This document shows, piece after piece, positions 23,130 through 37,864 of a stretch of DNA of 64,000 bases. Made by a program: the position numbers and the translations under genes. The DNA lies in assembly GCF_963662255.1 (NCBI RefSeq), contig NC_085050.1, positions 25,848,631 through 25,912,630 on the forward strand, read 5' to 3'. The notes below the pieces were generated by a model that saw nothing but the letters and a program-made list of their open reading frames with translations, searched no databases and was not told the DNA's origin. This stretch comes from Cinclus cinclus. Taxonomy: Eukaryota; Chordata; Aves; Passeriformes; Cinclidae. Numbering within the stretch: the stretch's first letter is position 1; every line of letters starts with the position of its first letter.

Positions 23130-26100
23130 TTGGAGTTTGGTTCAGGGTGGTTTTCTTCCTTAATGTCTTTAAAGGACTAGAGCTGGGGTTTGTTTGGTTT
23201 GAGGTCTTTTTCTCAGTGTCTTCTAAAGGACTTAACACAATTTTGGTATTTCTAATAGTTTACTCTGTCAAGTATGTTCGGTATCATCTCAAATGCCACA
23301 ATGAAAAGTCACTTAAAATTTACAGTTCTGAGTTCCTCGGGCTGCAATCCAACACTGCCTTACGTAGCACTAAGGTTTTAACGCCATTCCTTCGGGATAA
23401 AGCAAGATACTTCATCAATAGCCTCTACCCACTTCAGCACAGGTAAAAAAGTTTCAGATAAAATTCCTTCACCTTGTCCACACTACCAGGTACAACCAAA
23501 GTTGGTGGCTCTCCATCAGCTTGAGTTGTCATGTTTACATAGATCAAAAACACACCTGAAAGTGTCTCAAAAGTTTTATTGGACAATTCAAAAATTTCAG
23601 AAGGATTTCTACATACTGTCAGGAAGAAACTACTATGAAGAACAAACTAAATGGAGAAAGCAATGCTTGTTTCCATAGCTGCCACCAAATTACACGTGTA
23701 ACACTACTCCTGGGTCAAGTAACATAAATTGGAAGAACTGGATGCTGGGATTATTGTAGCAGTGGCTGCCAACAGCAGTTTAATTATGTCTACCTAAATT
23801 ATAACTTGACCCACACCACACAGATGAACCAAAAAATCACGTGGCTCCAAGGTAGACTGATTAACTAAATCTGCATTAAGGTGATATTTAAAAAATTCAC
23901 AGTCTCACAACTGCTGCCCATACTGTACTAGGAATAAACAAGCCATGAGGAGGAAATAATACTTGTGTCCTCAGACAAATTAAAACTACCTGAAGTTGTA
24001 GGAAAGATTTAAGAACAGTGCATATCAAATACTTTCAAGGTTTGGGTTTTATTTGTCATTTTGGTTTTGTTTGTTTGGGGCTTTTTTAACCTATGTCTCC
24101 CACCCCAAAAAGACAAAACAATTATCACTAACAGAGAGGTAAAGCAAACCAGCTGATGTAAAACGAAGTGGTTCTAAGTGACAGGTCTATCACAGCAGCA
24201 GAAGGACACTGGAGAAAGAATGGGACAAGCCTATCACCGCATTAGGCTGGTTCAAGCTCCAGCTGCTGTCATTTAGGAGATGAACAGTTTTACTAAGAGA
24301 CACCAGTAATATCATTCAGTTTTCACAGATTAAAAATAATCCCAATTCCCCCATGCAAAAAATATTTTTCTACAATAAAATACTAAATTGCCACCTACAT
24401 CGAAATAGTACTTTTCCCAAACAGGGTACAGCAGAACATGCATCCACAGAGTAACTCTTTGGGACTTTGCATCAAACCTTCTCTCATAAGACTGTTTCAG
24501 GTAGTACTGCCCAGGCAGTAGGTAGTACTACCTCATATTCCCTTTCATCACTCCTTTTATGAATGCATTCTAAGTTATACTTCAAGTGTTCCTTTTGCCT
24601 CCTACCTAAATAAGACATAACAGAGGTTGTATTTTGTTATGAGTAGTATATAAAGGTCAGATTTTGGAACCGGCTGATGAATTTCACCACTAATTTGAAA
24701 GACTGTATTAAATATGGTTGGTCTCTCACTGCCTTTAACACTGGGCTACAGAGACTTCTTCAAAGGAATCGTTGTTAACTGTGCATTCCAAAATCATGAG
24801 CCAACTCTCTCGGCACCTCAAAAATAATGACTTTTTAAAATACACTTAGGGTTCTTTATAGTTACCTATTTCCCCCCCCCCCCACCTTTTATTCTTTAAT
24901 TTATTAGTGCCAAAAACTTATTAAAAAATCATACCAGAAACTCCAGGAGATACACTAAAACAACCCTACAAAAATACACATCTCCGTGTTCCACCTTCTG
25001 GAGTCCTGTTAAGATGACGTTCAATAAAGCGAGAAGTTGTCAGCATTTCTGTAAAGTAGCATTTCAAAATTAAATTATTACTATTATTATAGGAAATCTT
25101 TTTCAAAATCTGCATTTATTTATGACATTGAGGTGTTTGGTCAAGCGAGTTACATGGCCCTTCACCACGGCATCCGAGATTTCGCAGCACTGTTATTTAT
25201 TCATAGTATCAACTGATGATCACCATCAATTGGGTTTCCTCAAGCATGCTAGCAATTTCAATTTTAAATTATTACTAGAAAAAGTATTAGCCCGTTAACA
25301 ATTGCTAAGACATGAGAACTGTATATACCAAGAGGTATACCAAGGTTCTCCTTCTAAGGATTTCAGTAGATGTATTGAAGATGGCACATACATAATTTTA
25401 GGAACAAAAAAGTTATAAATACATTCTTTTACTACTACATGAATATGTATGCTCTCATATGCACAGACATAGCAACTTTGATTAAATGGACATCATTAAT
25501 TTATTAGATTTTTAAATGGCTTACACCAAGTATTTTCACAGCCTTCCCCAAGAAAGGCAAAAACAAATTACCAGTACAAGTCCATTTAACAAGTGGAATC
25601 ATGTGTCTGTATCTTAGGCCTATCATATAAATATCAGTGTCATAAGTTATCTTATTGTACAACTGTGTACAAGCCTTCCAACAATAATTCTTCCTCACAA
25701 CTCAATTTAACTGCTTTATAACCAAAGGCATGTAAATAGCAATGACTGTCATATCAGACATTTTGGGTTTTGGTTTTCCTTTGAAATAAGTTAATGAAAC
25801 AACCTGCCAAATAGTAGAATAAACAGAATATTTCAGTATAAAACACTAAGTTTAAAATGCAACCATTTGTTTTTAATCAAAAGAAGAAGAGTAAAAGCAG
25901 GAAAGAAAAACTATGGATGAAAGGCCTCTGAATCTCGGACAAACACAGACAAGGCTAATTCTTTGAGAAGAGTCCAGCAAAACTTATCATGCAGAGTTAT
26001 ATCAACTTGTATTTCTAGAACTGTGAAAAATGTCATTTACAACATGGATTTTTTTCCAGTTCCTCATTCTCAGAGAGGAAAATGAAAGAGTCTTATGGAA

Positions 26101-26860
26101 AGTACACTGTGTCTAGAACTGAGAACAACAAAATATGACCACTAAATATAAAAAGCGGTAATATCTACCACTTAGAGAATTTCTAAGAGAAGTCTTCCAT
26201 AAGATTAATATTTTACTATTTTAGATACAATGAAAAATAAATTACTTGCATTTAAATATAAGCAAATAGCTTTGATCTGGAGCTGGTTCACGTAAAAAAA
26301 AAAAATCCAAAAAGAAAATACAAAATGGAGGATCTGTCCATACTTTTATTAATAGGCTGAACATTACACAATTCCAATAAATACACAGTTTATATACTGA
26401 TCATAGTATTTATATACCTTTTGACTCTGGATCAATTTCACTTCTAAAGAGAGCAGTCTACTATAAAGTCAATTTCTGATACTTTCTCAAGAGTGAAGGT
26501 GAGGTATGCATGAATAAGCACACAGGTATCAGTAAGCTCTTAAAAGAGCATGACAAGAAGTGGACTGTAGGTGCAGTAAAGTGGACGCGCTCAATCTGCA
26601 GACGCAAGCTGTTTGTATTCTACAAAAATGATTAATCCAAGTGCCCAGTCCACACCATGCTTTATGCTCAGATATGGAAAACTCTTAGTAAAGAGGACGG
26701 CCAGAATAAAATTGCTCAAGCTGCTTCAGTGACCTAAGTCAGCAGTCTCCAGGCTGCTAATGGATCGATACATTACAAGATTCACGCACTGTAAGCCCAG
26801 CTGCTCCAGGAAGCATTAGACTGTTCATTTGTGGTACCATTCATCTATAGCAGGCTTGAC
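23130..26860. other. non-coding stretch upstream of the CpG island
   Basis: AT-rich DNA with short homopolymers and a poly-C tract. No exon, RNA gene or identifiable repeat was seen beyond those listed. Confidence 0.5.
24872..24883 (+). repeat. poly-C tract
   Basis: A run of twelve C flanked by T-rich and ACC sequence. Length is prone to sequencing error. Confidence 0.9.
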
Positions 26861-27048
26861 CTGTACAAGTGAAGTCCGTTCAGCACTTCCACACATACCT
26901 TTTACATGGAATTTGCAATACACATACAGCAAGCTCAGCCACAGGGGAGGTAAGATTTGCCTTGAGTGTTGTAATAGCTAGAGGAACCAAGCCATGTAAG
27001 AAATCAGAAACTTCAGCACTGTAGATAGTACAGATAACAGAACTTTTC

Positions 27049-27054
27049 TTTATT
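27049..27054 (-). terminator. polyadenylation signal AATAAA
   Basis: A canonical AATAAA hexamer on the minus strand, about 115 bases after the stop codon of the possible terminal exon at 27169-27294. The hexamer is common by chance in AT-rich DNA, so its weight depends on that exon. Confidence 0.25.
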
Positions 27055-27168
27055 TGTAGAATCAGGTATTTAATAAAAATATTTCTAAAAGGATCATTAC
27101 CCATAGTAGGATCAAGACATTTACCAGAACTGTGTGTGCAAAGGCTATTTGCATAGCTTTGCTTTAAT

Positions 27169-27294
27169 TCAAGTAACACCATGCCATTTTCTTGGAGTTG
27201 CCCAGACACATTGCTGGTAACTATTCTGAACAATGTACATGAAGTACCATATGCATAATACTGCTGCTACTGCAGTAACTGCCAGAGATCTGTC
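27169..27294 (-). CDS. possible terminal exon with membrane helix
   Basis: An acceptor (long T-rich tract, then TTTGCCACAG) opens a phase-0 frame of 41 codons and a stop. It begins DRSLAVTAVAAVLC and continues IWYFMYIVQN, about 20 uninterrupted hydrophobic residues that would make a single transmembrane segment, followed by a short polar tail with KWHG. An AATAAA lies about 115 bases past the stop at 27049-27054. Acceptor, frame, stop and polyadenylation signal together resemble a 3' terminal exon of a small membrane protein. A second frame is open for 117 codons over 26880-27233 in the same strand, so the true frame is uncertain. I found no preceding exon and do not recognise the protein. 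Confidence 0.27.
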   Translation of the reverse strand, partial: DRSLAVTAVAAVLCIWYFMYIVQNSYQQCVWATPRKWHGVT

Positions 27295-27540
27295 CTGTGG
27301 CAAACACCGATATGCAAGACAAAAAAAATTTAGTACGATTCGCACAAGGTTGTTTTTGCTTCACCTAGACAGGCTGAAAAGATAATTGTTTCATGACTGA
27401 AGATATTTCTGTATTCATTATCTTAAAAGAGCAATATTTAACTTCAAAAAGTTTGCTTTTAAATGGCAAAGAAATAACACTTTATAAGTCATTAATTTGT
27501 GTTTCACAGTGAGCATTACAGATTTTAGCTTCATTTCCTC

Positions 27541-27559
27541 CCCCTCCCCCCCCCCCCCC
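27541..27559 (+). repeat. poly-C tract
   Basis: C4-T-C14, about 250 bases from the acceptor of the possible terminal exon at 27169-27294. The minus strand is a G run, so it is not a pyrimidine tract for that exon. Confidence 0.9.
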
Positions 27560-27569
27560 AATTTGAAGT

Positions 27570-30500
27570 GTTATTCCCCAGCTCTACAACAGTTTCATTT
27601 CTCTAGGGGCACATTCATAACACACTACCTCCCTCCCACAAACCCCCAGTGCAGCTCTTGCTTTTTTTCAAATAGGATGGCCAAGGTAACAGATTATGAT
27701 TTTTCTACTTACCCCTCTACAAGATAATTTAGATTATTTTGAACAAAGCATTCCGGTATTAACACTCAATTAAAAACCACAGCTAAAGGCATTCTTTTCA
27801 GTTACAAAAAACATGCAACTACTCTTGCTTACAGAAGTTTCTTTACAGTTTTCAGATCTACTACATTCATTTTCAGGATGATACAGACTGACAAAAAATG
27901 CATTCACACAAACTACAAATAACATTTCCCATTTAAAGTAAATTATGAACCTTGCAGCTAGTTCTGGAAGGACACTGAAGATGCACAGCCTTCTTGCAGA
28001 ACATTTGAGTATGATCAAAGAGGATACAGTTAATATTCAACTTTTCATTAAGTAAACAATATCTAGTTTGAATGGCAAGTCTGCTGTAAACGAAAAAAAA
28101 AAATAAAGGGAAAGAATCCTCCCCAACCTTCAAGAGTAATTAAATCCTGAAAAAAAAAAATCAGATCATCTTCAAGGTAGTTTAACAACAGCTTTAGGAA
28201 TTTTGTAAGAATTTATACTAAACACATATCTGGCCCTTCCTGAAAATCTAGCTTTCTAGATCAGCAAACATTGTAAGGCTACAAGGAAACAAATGAGTAA
28301 TAAAAAGGTGAAACATTTCAAAAACAGCAATAGGCAGTTCTGAGATGATATTTAACCAACCTCCCTCCCAGTCGAAATGAGACAGGTAAAGTGATACACA
28401 ACCCTAAAGCTGCTACCACATCTCATAAGTCTGACAAATCCAAGTTTCTCAATTGTCACAAGCAGCCCTGTAATTAAAATTTTGGAAAATACAGTGATTC
28501 ACTCCTTTCTCAGATGCTAAATTTCAATCTTCAATGACTGCAAATAAAACTTAAAGATATAAAGCCCAATTAGGATGGTTCTATGTCAGAGAACCTGAAA
28601 TAACTGCCTTAAAGGTCAGGTCTGTCCAATTCTGTATCATGTCAGCTTCCTCACTGTACTTCAGCACAAACATACCAATGCACTGGGTTTGGGAAAACAG
28701 CCCTAGGTTTTCACCAACCTTTTAAATGGAACCTGGAAGCAGTTACAGAGCTACACAGAAAATCCCTTCTTAGTTCCTGGGCATTTAAATGGATAGAGTA
28801 AGGAAAAAGGCTTAACTCTGTTACCCTACAAGGCCTCAAGACAACTGCTACAAATCAGTTATGTTTCTATTTTTGTTGTTCCTCCCAAGCTGCTGGATGT
28901 CTGTGCCACTTTTACGGGAACCATCGTATTTAAATTATGCAAGGATCAGTTATTCTATCCCTATACAGATCACCAGGGGGAGGTGGGGGGGGTTTAATCC
29001 CCACTGAAGAGTTTACGATTCATCTGGGAAAACTTTAAAGAAGAAAAAGTTACAGAAAAAGTTACCTATAGGGATAAACTCAGCAATCTGTTAAACCTCA
29101 TGAGCCCAATAGTACTGAGGCAAAAAACATTCTCAGATGCAGACTGCCACTAAACTGACAGAGCAGCTGATGATCTTGTGTATGTGCTCACCCTGTGCCT
29201 GGAGGTGAATTCCTGCCTTCCTCCCTCTGCCATAAGCAAAGCTGAGTGTTTGCTCCTGAGGCACTGTCACTACAGTCCATTCCTGTTCATACATTAAAGC
29301 ACTGCAGAGCCCTGCATAAGCAGACATGTGTCTCATTCAGCCACTTCTGCCACAGGGCACTTAACAGTAAGGCAGAGGGAGGGGGGACAGCACAGTGCCA
29401 AGAGGGAACTACTGCAGGCATCTCTGCAAAACTCCTCACAATCATAAACCTACCAACTTAGTCCACCATGGCTTAAATCCCTATGTAGGCAGCAGCTCTG
29501 CACACACAAGTATAAGGACTTGGACAGCTGTACTTAAGAGTCAGGAAAAGGAAAGCAAGAAGGGACAAGGTATGGACAGCCAATTTTCTCTTGAGGTTTC
29601 AACTCCTGAAATTGCCTTTCCTGATGTTTCAGTTACACAGGGCAGGAGCATATGGAGCTCTAACACCCAGTATCAGAAAAAAAATAGAGTAATTACATTA
29701 ACATGGCATCTTTGCAGTTGAACTAAAATGGCATATTTCTTCACTCCAAAGCCAGCAAACATTTACTGCCTTTTTTTAGTGCTTTAGTTACCCAGATTTA
29801 AACAATTAAGTGTTCTTAATGCTGAATTTTGCAAGCTTTCTCATCTCTGTGAAACAACATTCTTGTAGGAACCTAAAGAGGAAGTAAAAAACAGAGATGC
29901 TTTAAAGATTTAAAAAGGTAATTAAAAGGTAAAATATACATTGTTTTGCAAATCAGAAATAAAAGAATGTGTATGAGTGTCATTTCTGTACCTTTATCTT
30001 GCGCAAGCATGCAACCTGTATCTTGAGCAACACTAAAGAAAAGCAAGAAAAGAAACAGAAAAATCAGAAAGGGAGAGAACCAGAAGTAGTAACAAACCCA
30101 AGGGCAGCTAAATGCAACAGTTAGATACTAAACACCCAACACACACTTAGAACTTCACAAGGCCGTGTTTCTCCAGAAGTTGTGCAAATAGTCCACAACA
30201 CCAAGTTCCTTAAAGTGCCTTAGCTACAAAATAGTCTCTGCCAGCAGCTGCACATGGAGCAGCAGCTGAGAAGTCCAGCACTCCACCTGAACCATGGCAG
30301 GCAGCTCTGCATCTGACACAGCACAACAAACAAAAACGATGGTGTCACTTCACTGCAAGCCCTACCAGTTATAGAAAAATGAAGAACTGAAATCAGGTGG
30401 TAAAAACATGGTCACATAAAATGCACAATGTGCTTTAGCTTTTTCCATTCATTCAACTTGCTCTACCTACTTGTCAGTTGTATTACCTATTGATAGAGCA

Positions 30501-33500
30501 TTTGCATACCGTTCATTTCTCCCAGTAACTGATAGGAACATGTTAATTATCCAAACATACAATGTACCTATAAATGTCTGTGGTATAACTTTCTCAATAC
30601 CTGGGCAAATTAACCTATTCTGCTCTACATGGCTCCTTCCATGAAACAGGAATTTATGGAAACAATCAACAAAGAAAAAACAATTTTAAACTAACTCTAA
30701 TAAACTGAAAACAACATTCTCGATAAATACAGTATTTATATGCAAGTCTTGAGTTTCCTTAATATGTATTACTGGTTTTCCTGTATTAAATTAGAAAATA
30801 CTTTGAAATTAAAAACATCCTTCCTTTAGCAAGTCATCCTCTTATTGAAGTAACTGAGACAAAGCTCACACCAGTGCATTTTTAAGAGATGCCAAGTGGC
30901 ACCAGACAATTTTTGAATCAGTCTCTAATATGACCATGCAACAGCATCCTGATGTTAGAGCATTTTAAGTTTTTATTGCCATACTGGTGTTGTCAATGAG
31001 TATTTAAAGTATCCCAAGCAACCAGGGTCTTCAACATGTTTGTCACTACAGACCCTCAATGGACTAATTAGCTAAAGAACTATTGCTATTTATGTAATAT
31101 CTCCCTATAAAGGCATACTGCACAGCTCATGAAGTGAGGATACACCAAGTCCTGAACATCCAGAGCATGTCATAAAAAACTGCTGCAGACAGAAACTCAG
31201 TCTCCTCAGAAGGTTCCACTAATGAAGTGACGTGGCTTTCTGAAAGTTTTACCCATCTCTTCAAAACAGTAGTGCATTTGGATGTCTCATAACAAAATCC
31301 TTCTTTTATAAATAAATACAAACATCAAAAATTTAGAAGCATGAGTCAAGAACCTTCCTGGCTGGGAGGGTGGATCTTAGCTTGAAAGGACCTTTTAGAA
31401 TTTGGCTGGAGAACAAGAGCACGAGTGTCAAGTAAAACAACCAATGCCACTAACACTGCTTCCCAAATCCCAGCTACTCTTCTTTAATACCTGAGAGAAC
31501 ATATTCTTACTTTAAGAGCAACTAAAGGCTATTCAATTCTAAGTTAGAGACACAAAGAATGACATTTACTGGAAATAGAAAGGTTTTCCAAATTAGCCTT
31601 TGATTAAGAGGAAGTAGCTGAAATTCTTTTTCCCTCAGTTTGGATCCACATGATACAGGAACACATATAAAGTTAGAACTCACAGGGTAAGAATCATCCT
31701 GTTATTGAAGAGCTTAGAACAAAAGCAACTAGAAATATAAAAGTTTACAAACCAAGACATAAAATGATTAACAAACGCAGCCAACAGGAACTACCAATAG
31801 TCATCAAAAAAATCAATTGCTAAAAAATGTCCTATCTTACTCTTCTACTTACAATTCACATTTTCATTAGAAGCAGAAAAAACATGCCTAAAGGAGATTA
31901 AGACTAGTCTGATCACCTACAAACTAAAACTTTTCCATTTGAAATACAGACTTCTTTTTCAAGTGATAACTGAAAAACTGTTTAACAATGTTCAATTCTA
32001 ATCTTTCTGTAATTTTAATCTGAATTGCTGGTATCATGAGCATGGCATCTTCATATACAGTTGCTGAATTAATCCTGCTGGAAAATACTATATTGACCTT
32101 TCAAATATGTTCTTGAGCATTAGAAGGATATTAGTTGGGATTTTTTTAGCCCATAGATCAATTTTAATGTTTTAAAGGATAACAGGTTTTTACTTCAAAG
32201 AAAACAGCTCCTTAAAAATAAGCTGATGCTTTTATTTTGCAATCCAGCCTTTTATATACTCTACCTTGGGATCACTAACAGACATTACTGATAGCAGATT
32301 AAGTTTTAAAATCTGTTCTATGTGCAAGATATTTAAAATATAAATCAAAAAAGGAACAACATGCCAAACTCTTCCCTCCCTCTCAAAATGTCACTTTCAA
32401 GGCCTGTGGACACCTTAGACCAAAGAATTTAAGAGAATACTTTTGTTCTTCTATTACCAGTAGTATATTACCATATATCAGTTCTATAGTAGCAGATATT
32501 ATTTTTGCAACAAGTTTCTCAACATCTTATTGGCTTCAGCATTTCACAACTCTCCTCAGTCAGCTTTTGTAGAATCTTCTGAAAACTTCCTTGATCTTCT
32601 GTCTGTGCTAAGTTTTCTCACATCCCCTACATGTATCATGTCTCTCTCTCTCTCTCCAAGTTAAAAGCTTTATTTTTTCCCTCTTGCAATTACCTTAAAA
32701 ATTGGAATGGTCAGAGATTGGAATGGAGTGGAATGGTCAAGAGATGTTTACTTAATTTACAATCCTCCCATTAAATTTTATCTGCATTAATTCAAAAAGT
32801 TAGCCTAAAGATATAATTTCAAATAATATTTGCAGCTAAGTTTTGTTCTATTTCACCTTTTTTTTTCTCTTAATAAACTGGAGATTTTATTACTTCTTAC
32901 TTTTCATCTTACAATCTGCAGGACAGAAAGTCAAAAGAACAGAAAAGCAAAGTCCTAACAGCAGGTTTACTGACATTCACTTCCTAAATTTGTTGTTGGT
33001 TATTTCTCAGTGTTCCAATTTGCTGCCTGTCCACTGGTATTGAAAGGGAAAGGGGCATTGCCTCTGGTTTAGCAAGTTGAATAGTCTTACCAAAGGTAAG
33101 ACATGCAATAGGAATACCAAAAACTAATATAAAAGACAACTACATGGGTGGAAGGGTACAATCTCCTGTTCACAACACTGAGACATTACATTGAATCCGT
33201 TGTCACATGAAAGCTCATACTAACATTATGTCTGGAAACACCTTTTAAGTGTTTGAAGTCCAGAAGATGCATAAAAATAGAACCTGCAAATCTGATACAA
33301 AGATAATCTATGAAGTGACCAACAGCAATAAAAAATTGATAAGCTCTCTTCACCATGTCTCAGAAGAAAACAAGTGAATTACCTCCTCACTGTATACATA
33401 CACTCCATACATTTATATAAATATACCCCACATTAATAGGTGTTAAGTAAGAAATACCTCTTCTAGATGCACCATTGATTTGTACTGATACATACCTTGT

Positions 33501-36500
33501 ATGAAGCACTCAGTTACAATTACTTCACCACTTGACTAAAATACATCCATTGTAAATTTCTGCACATTCTTCAGATGAAACACTGAGAAAAACTAGAGCA
33601 GAAGTATATATAGTCAAGTATGCAATTTTAAAAAATAAGATCCTCAAAAAATAAAGTAACAATTGAGACATCTCTGACAATCAAACATAACTACAGTTGA
33701 TTTTCTGTAATAAAAGTGAAATAAACAAGTCAGAGGCGTACCCTCTTTGCACTTGGGCTTACTTTTAAAAAGATTTGCTGGACCTTATTTCAGCTCTTTA
33801 TTGACTCCATCTTAAGATAATGCCTTACTCAAGAAACATTTACCCAATGGTCATTTTATCTGCTTATAAGCAGTAATAATAAAACGTATCATCCCTGCAC
33901 TTAAAACTCTGGAGAGATGCTTGTTTTTCCATTTATCTAAAATATTAAAGAGTTCATTTTCCACAAATCAATTAAAACAGAGGATATCCAAAAGCTGACT
34001 GATACTTTTGGTGAGTAAGACATCTAATGCTGTCCCCACTACTGACCCAAAAGGCCCTTTCAGCAAGTTGATTCCTATTGCAGATTCATTTCAAAAAAAG
34101 TGCCCCACATACATTAGAGCATTTTCCATTGGCTTTGTGGAATTAATCAGCTCAGGGAAAAGCCACACCAGAGCCCAAGAGAAGATGGGGAAGCTGCACA
34201 GCTGTGAGGGAGATTGCCCTTTTCATTGACAGCAAACTGCTAGATCAGCCTGATCCGCTTGTAAAACTGCACTCAAAAATCAGACCAAAATCTCCTTTCC
34301 CTACCTTCTTTTGCAAAGAGCTTCAAGCACAGATTCCAAAGGCCCTCAGGAGAGGTTCACTTGTTACTTCTTATGGAAAATATACACAGAACAATTTCCT
34401 GGGGCATTACTCAAGCAAAACAAAGCTATCTGCAGTGATAAGAAAACAAGGAGAGAGGTTAGAGATTTTTATGTAAATAGTATTCCGGATCCCAAACTGT
34501 ATTACGGAGCAGTCTTTAAACGCAAGGGAGTAGAGACTGTGGGGGGGAAGCCACGGTACTTAGCTGCACACCAACTCCTCCAGTCTTTTCTAATCAAAAC
34601 TCTGCACTTGGGTACAGAAACTGACTTTTATTTCATGTATAAACACCAAGTCCCAGGTCATCGTTTGCTGTACAGGACTGATTAGAGATGCAACTAGGAG
34701 CTGAATATGCCCGGCAGAGCTGTTGGTATTATAGGGACACAAGGCTCACAGGTACTCCAGGTGTATCCAGCCCCTGCTCCTAACCCCCTGAGGCAGTTAC
34801 AGCTCTGTTACTTTACCACCAAAGAACACACTCCTGTTGGCATATTTTTACTGTCCTGGCAGAAGCACTTAAACAGAAGCAGATTTCCACACAGAGAAGT
34901 AACATGGCGGGGGGAGGGGTGAAGAATACTGATAAAATTAACATCTCTTCTACAGTTCTTGCATATTCGACTTACACAGCTGGCCATTAAGACAGTTCCA
35001 TAGTGTTAGCTACCCTGCCTTGCAACACATCAAAAGCACAGAGCTGCAGCAGGAGGGCACATTTCACACACCACAGGTACAGCTGCCATTTGCAGTTCAC
35101 ACAGGGCAGTCGTGGCCTTCCTCTAACACCACCATCTGAATTTTCCATGCTCAACTTTGCATGTTTCATTTGGATTGTAGATTTTTTTGAAACAAATCTC
35201 TAAAACTGAGAGCATGTCCACTCTTAAATGCTACAAGCAAATTTTAAAAAACTACCTGTTCTTTTACTAACCTCTATTAAGTGTCACGATGCATACAAGT
35301 ACTTCAAGTCAGTTGTGGTTTGCTTCTACAATTGTACTAATCTTATACATCTAAAAAGAGAGTTCTGAAAAGACTTCGAAAATACACTTGAAACCATTCT
35401 GATGGAAACTACATATTTTAAAAGATATACCACAGAGCATATATTTCTAATGTCCTATTTTCAGCTCTAAAACAAAATATATACTAAGTATTTTGAAAGC
35501 TGATACGGTAAATATTTGAATAACAAACAAAAAATTTTAATCACCAGAATTTCTCACAAAATTTTTACATCAGCTAGATGCAAACCCAACTAGGTTGTAC
35601 TATATAAAAAAAAAAAATCAAGATTTCAATGCCAGGAATAGGTTTTTTTGCTTGGTCTGTCTGTTGGGAAACTTCTAAAATATGGTTACACTTAAAAATA
35701 ATTGTCAGGCTCAGTATTTCACCTGAATTCTCACAAAAACAAAAAAACTTCTTAAATAGCAGCAATCAGGAACAGAAAGTAAAAATAAAAAAAAAATAAT
35801 AAACACCACTCAGTCTCAAATTCAAACCTATTAATAGGACAAACCACCTTAGTTTTAAAAAAACTATTGAGTTCCTCAACAGCTTCATTATATCAAATTC
35901 TGTGCTGCATTAACACCACATCTGCCAACAATAAGCAAGTAAATGTTTACAATGTTTTTTCAAATAATTCTATTGTTTTATTACCTGTTTGGTCAGCACC
36001 TGCCTTCTGCAGCATACCCAACTGGTAAACACAGTACTTCTTCTGCCCTATTCCAGCAGAGCTGTTCATTCCATTACCAAGATACAAAAATAGAAATAAG
36101 CAGATAATTTAAAGAGGATTCAGCTACTATCTGCTATTGTAAAAGCATGATCCCAGAACAGACTCTAAGTCTTCATTTCGTAAATGATGACATCACACTA
36201 TTAAGCAATATTAGTCAGGCACTGCTGGTTTCCACAAAATCACTCCTAATAATCACCATTTGGCACATACTTAATGACCAAGAGAGGAAAATTCATCTTT
36301 AACAGTCAGACTACTTTATTCTGTGTTTATTATCCTCATTTGCTAAAGCTATCAACAAAACACCCAAAAAAGATGAATGTAGCTGTTTTGTCTACAAACT
36401 TCAATCAGTCTATAGCATTTTCTTTTAACCTGACACAAAACCAATTCTATTTCCTCTGGAGTTATAACATGGAAAAAATTATTTAAATTGAGAGGTATAA

Positions 36501-37800
36501 AGAAATGCAAATACAGCATAAAAGCAAGACAGGTGAAATATACCTATGGAGATATTAAATTCACAGTGATATCCAACTATAAACTCCAGAGCTGTTGTAC
36601 AGCATTACGAGTTAAATGAGGCTAAAAACCTTCACCATCAGACACCATGGCTTGTGATCAGTTTTCAGGTATATAAGCAGCCATAACACACTTTATTCTT
36701 TAACAGCATTAGAACATTAACTTCTTGTAATTTGCTGTGCACAGGAACAATTTGTTTCACAGAACAGAACTGTCCCTGCTTTCCTCAGCTGCCTATCTTA
36801 CTCAACCTGATGCACTGAAAAAGGCTAAGACAAGTCTTTCCAAGGAAATCCTCTTCTCCCACCATCACCACAAGTTTAATTCCCTAAGGCTATAAGTTCA
36901 CCACCCAGTAAAATGGATGAATGTTGCCACCTCCCACCACTGCAGGTAGACAGGGAAAAAAATTGCAGGTAAGGACAAAGTTTTTAAAGCCATACTAATT
37001 CTTGAAAATATCCAACCACACAATGAGGGGCAAAAACTGCATCTGACAGCCAGCAGAATCCAAGACTATAAAGGCTCAAGACTGCACTACTCTAGTTGAA
37101 GGCAAAAACAAAACAAAAAAAAAAAAGTAAAACTGAATTTTCCATTACTGCCCAGCTGTACTATCTGAAAAAAGAACATGAACTAATTTTACTTTTTATT
37201 AGCACAATACACTGTAATATTTAGTCACTAACATATAGTAAAAAAAAAAAAAACTTAAAAAAGAAATCATTTAAGCAACCTTACCCATGTTCTTGAGGTC
37301 AAAAATTCCCTATACAATATCCATATCCTTACTTGACTTATTTACATATTATGTTTACTAAAAATGTGCAATCTTCAAACACTAAAAAAGGGAAACAGAC
37401 TGTTTTGAGACAAAAAAAACACTTAAAAGGAAAGCCTTTGAAAACTTAGGGGATCAGAAAAAGAGGGAAAGAAAAAATGACACAAAACTCACACCTAGCA
37501 CTGCAGTCACAGACCTCTGCGTAGCACACTTCTGTCTGGACAACTTAGAGCCTTATTTTATGTATATTACAGTTTAAAAACAAAAACATATTCTTATCCC
37601 AGAAAGAGGGGGTAAAAAAGTCACACAGGCATGCAAAGACAAGAAGAAATCCTGAAATTAGACATCCTGAAAAACTTCTTCCACACAGGTCACTAACAGA
37701 TGACAATGCATCAGTGACAAAACAGTTCTAAATCTCAAGACACCACAATCATAAGAACTCCAATTACAAGGCCTTTTACAAATTTATCACTTTAACAAAA
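27570..37800. other. non-coding stretch with a GC-richer patch
   Basis: Mostly AT-rich non-coding sequence. Between 34.0 and 34.9 kb the plus strand is GC-richer and has staggered frames of 73, 90, 124 and 71 codons in different phases, without recognisable protein features. This might be an eroded coding or retro-derived segment. A small imperfect GGAATGG repeat lies at about 32.70-32.74 kb. Confidence 0.45.
32641..32657 (+). repeat. (TC)n microsatellite
   Basis: Eight consecutive TC dinucleotides in AT-rich non-coding sequence. Confidence 0.9.
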
Positions 37801-37864
37801 TGATCATGATCTGAAGAAAGATTTTAGCAATCAGTTTTCACAGGCTGATGACATGGATACATAC

